64,000 bases of DNA from Microbacterium sp. SORGH_AS_1204 (GTDB lineage Bacteria > Actinomycetota > Actinomycetes > Actinomycetales > Microbacteriaceae): NCBI RefSeq assembly GCF_030818935.1, contig NZ_JAUTBD010000001.1, positions 2,294,001-2,358,000 of the forward strand, in the 5' to 3' direction. Position numbers and translations under genes: made by a program. Shown here piece after piece: positions 63,637-64,000 of the stretch. The stretch's first letter is position 1; every line of letters starts with the position of its first letter. Under the pieces are notes generated by a model. It saw nothing but the letters and a program-made list of their open reading frames with translations. It had not been told where the DNA came from and made no database searches.

Positions 63637-64000
63637 TCAGGCTTCGATGACCATCGGCACGATCATGGGCCGACGACGCAGCGACTGGTTCACCCAGCGG
63701 CCGATCGTGCGTCGCACGACCTGCGAGAGCGCGTGGTTGTCGCGTACTCCCGACTTCGCGGCCTCGGCCAGGGCGGCGGCGATCTTCGGTTTGACGCTGT
63801 CGAAGACCTTGTCGTCTTCCGCGACGCCGCGGGCGTGGATCTCGGGACCGGAGACGATCTTGCCGGTCGCCGAATCGACGACGACGATGACCGAGATGAA
63901 GCCCTCTTCGCCGAGGATGCGACGGTCTTTCAGGTCGGCATCCGTGATCTCACCCACCGACGATCCGTCGACGTAGACGAAGCCGATGTCGACCTGCCCC
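63637..64000 (-). CDS. Ribonuclease J, C-terminal part (continues past the window)
   Basis: About 120 residues are visible: DIGFVYVDGSSVGEITDADLKDRRILGEEGFISVIVVVD and the C-terminal domain ending VVRRTIGRWVNQSLRRRPMIVPMVIEA. This is the end of RNase J, a beta-CASP metallo-hydrolase that matures and degrades RNA from the 5' end; the catalytic metallo-beta-lactamase domain lies beyond the right edge. Confidence 0.92.
   Translation of the reverse strand, partial: GQVDIGFVYVDGSSVGEITDADLKDRRILGEEGFISVIVVVDSATGKIVSGPEIHARGVAEDDKVFDSVKPKIAAALAEAAKSGVRDNHALSQVVRRTIGRWVNQSLRRRPMIVPMVIEA

Overview
The window is a compact, high-GC actinobacterial chromosome segment of core genes. Three things point to Microbacteriaceae, most likely Microbacterium or a close relative: the gene order (recA-recX next to a DUF3046 gene, a clgR-type regulator, cinA, pgsA and ftsK; lexA divergent from a LysM gene; parA-scpA-scpB-rluB-tyrA-cmk-der; priA among the his genes), the extreme third-position GC, and many leaderless start sites. 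The genus is an inference from gene order and style; no 16S rRNA gene is present. I see no prophage, insertion sequence, CRISPR array, toxin-antitoxin pair or recognisable defence island. The interesting material is regulatory and repeat-based.

Layout. 1-8.2 kb: small accessory genes (YnfA-like, DUF998 and DUF805 membrane proteins, a zinc-ribbon HExxH protein, a lipoprotein, a SelT/W-like protein, a GNAT, an S4 protein, a Nudix-NYN fusion), one tRNA-Pro(GGG) and a truncated copy of it. 8.6-15.4 kb: minus-strand run parA-scpA-scpB-rluB-tyrA-cmk-der with overlapping ends; scpB carries an apparent frameshift. 15.7-19.2 kb: DUF4184 protein, tyrS, and a satD gene with a membrane-protein partner. 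19.3-27.3 kb: arginine operon argC-argJ-argB-argD-argF-(membrane protein)-argH, preceded by a 31-codon arginine-rich leader ORF. 27.4-31 kb: pheS-pheT. 31-34.5 kb: glutamate ABC transporter gluABCD. 34.5-36.8 kb: an rRNA/tRNA 2'-O-methyltransferase, then infC-rpmI-rplT. 37-39.2 kb: DUF1844 gene, a 93-bp tandem repeat, a glycosyltransferase. 39.3-43.2 kb: hisC-hisB-hisH-priA and an SseB-like gene. 43.3-44.6 kb: LysM gene and lexA sharing an SOS box. 44.7-53.1 kb: S9 peptidase, hflX, an RsmC-like methyltransferase, then miaB-miaA-GNAT-dapF. 53.3-55.8 kb: a large LuxR regulator. 56-63 kb: recX, recA, DUF3046, clgR, cinA, pgsA, ftsK. The right edge cuts a ribonuclease J gene.

How genes work together. 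Seven minus-strand genes at 8.6-15.4 kb probably form one translationally coupled unit for chromosome organisation (ParA, ScpA, ScpB) with RNA and nucleotide housekeeping. The arg operon covers ornithine to citrulline and argininosuccinate cleavage but lacks argG and argR here. LexA, RecA, RecX and the LysM protein form an SOS group; SOS-like boxes are visible at lexA/LysM and upstream of recA. GluABCD is one high-affinity amino-acid importer, with a stem-loop after gluB that could set its stoichiometry. At least fourteen starts sit exactly 6 nt after a TAnnnT -10 hexamer, so leaderless transcription seems to be the default here.

Limits: all calls rest on reading the translations and DNA by eye. 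No alignment, folding or database search was run.
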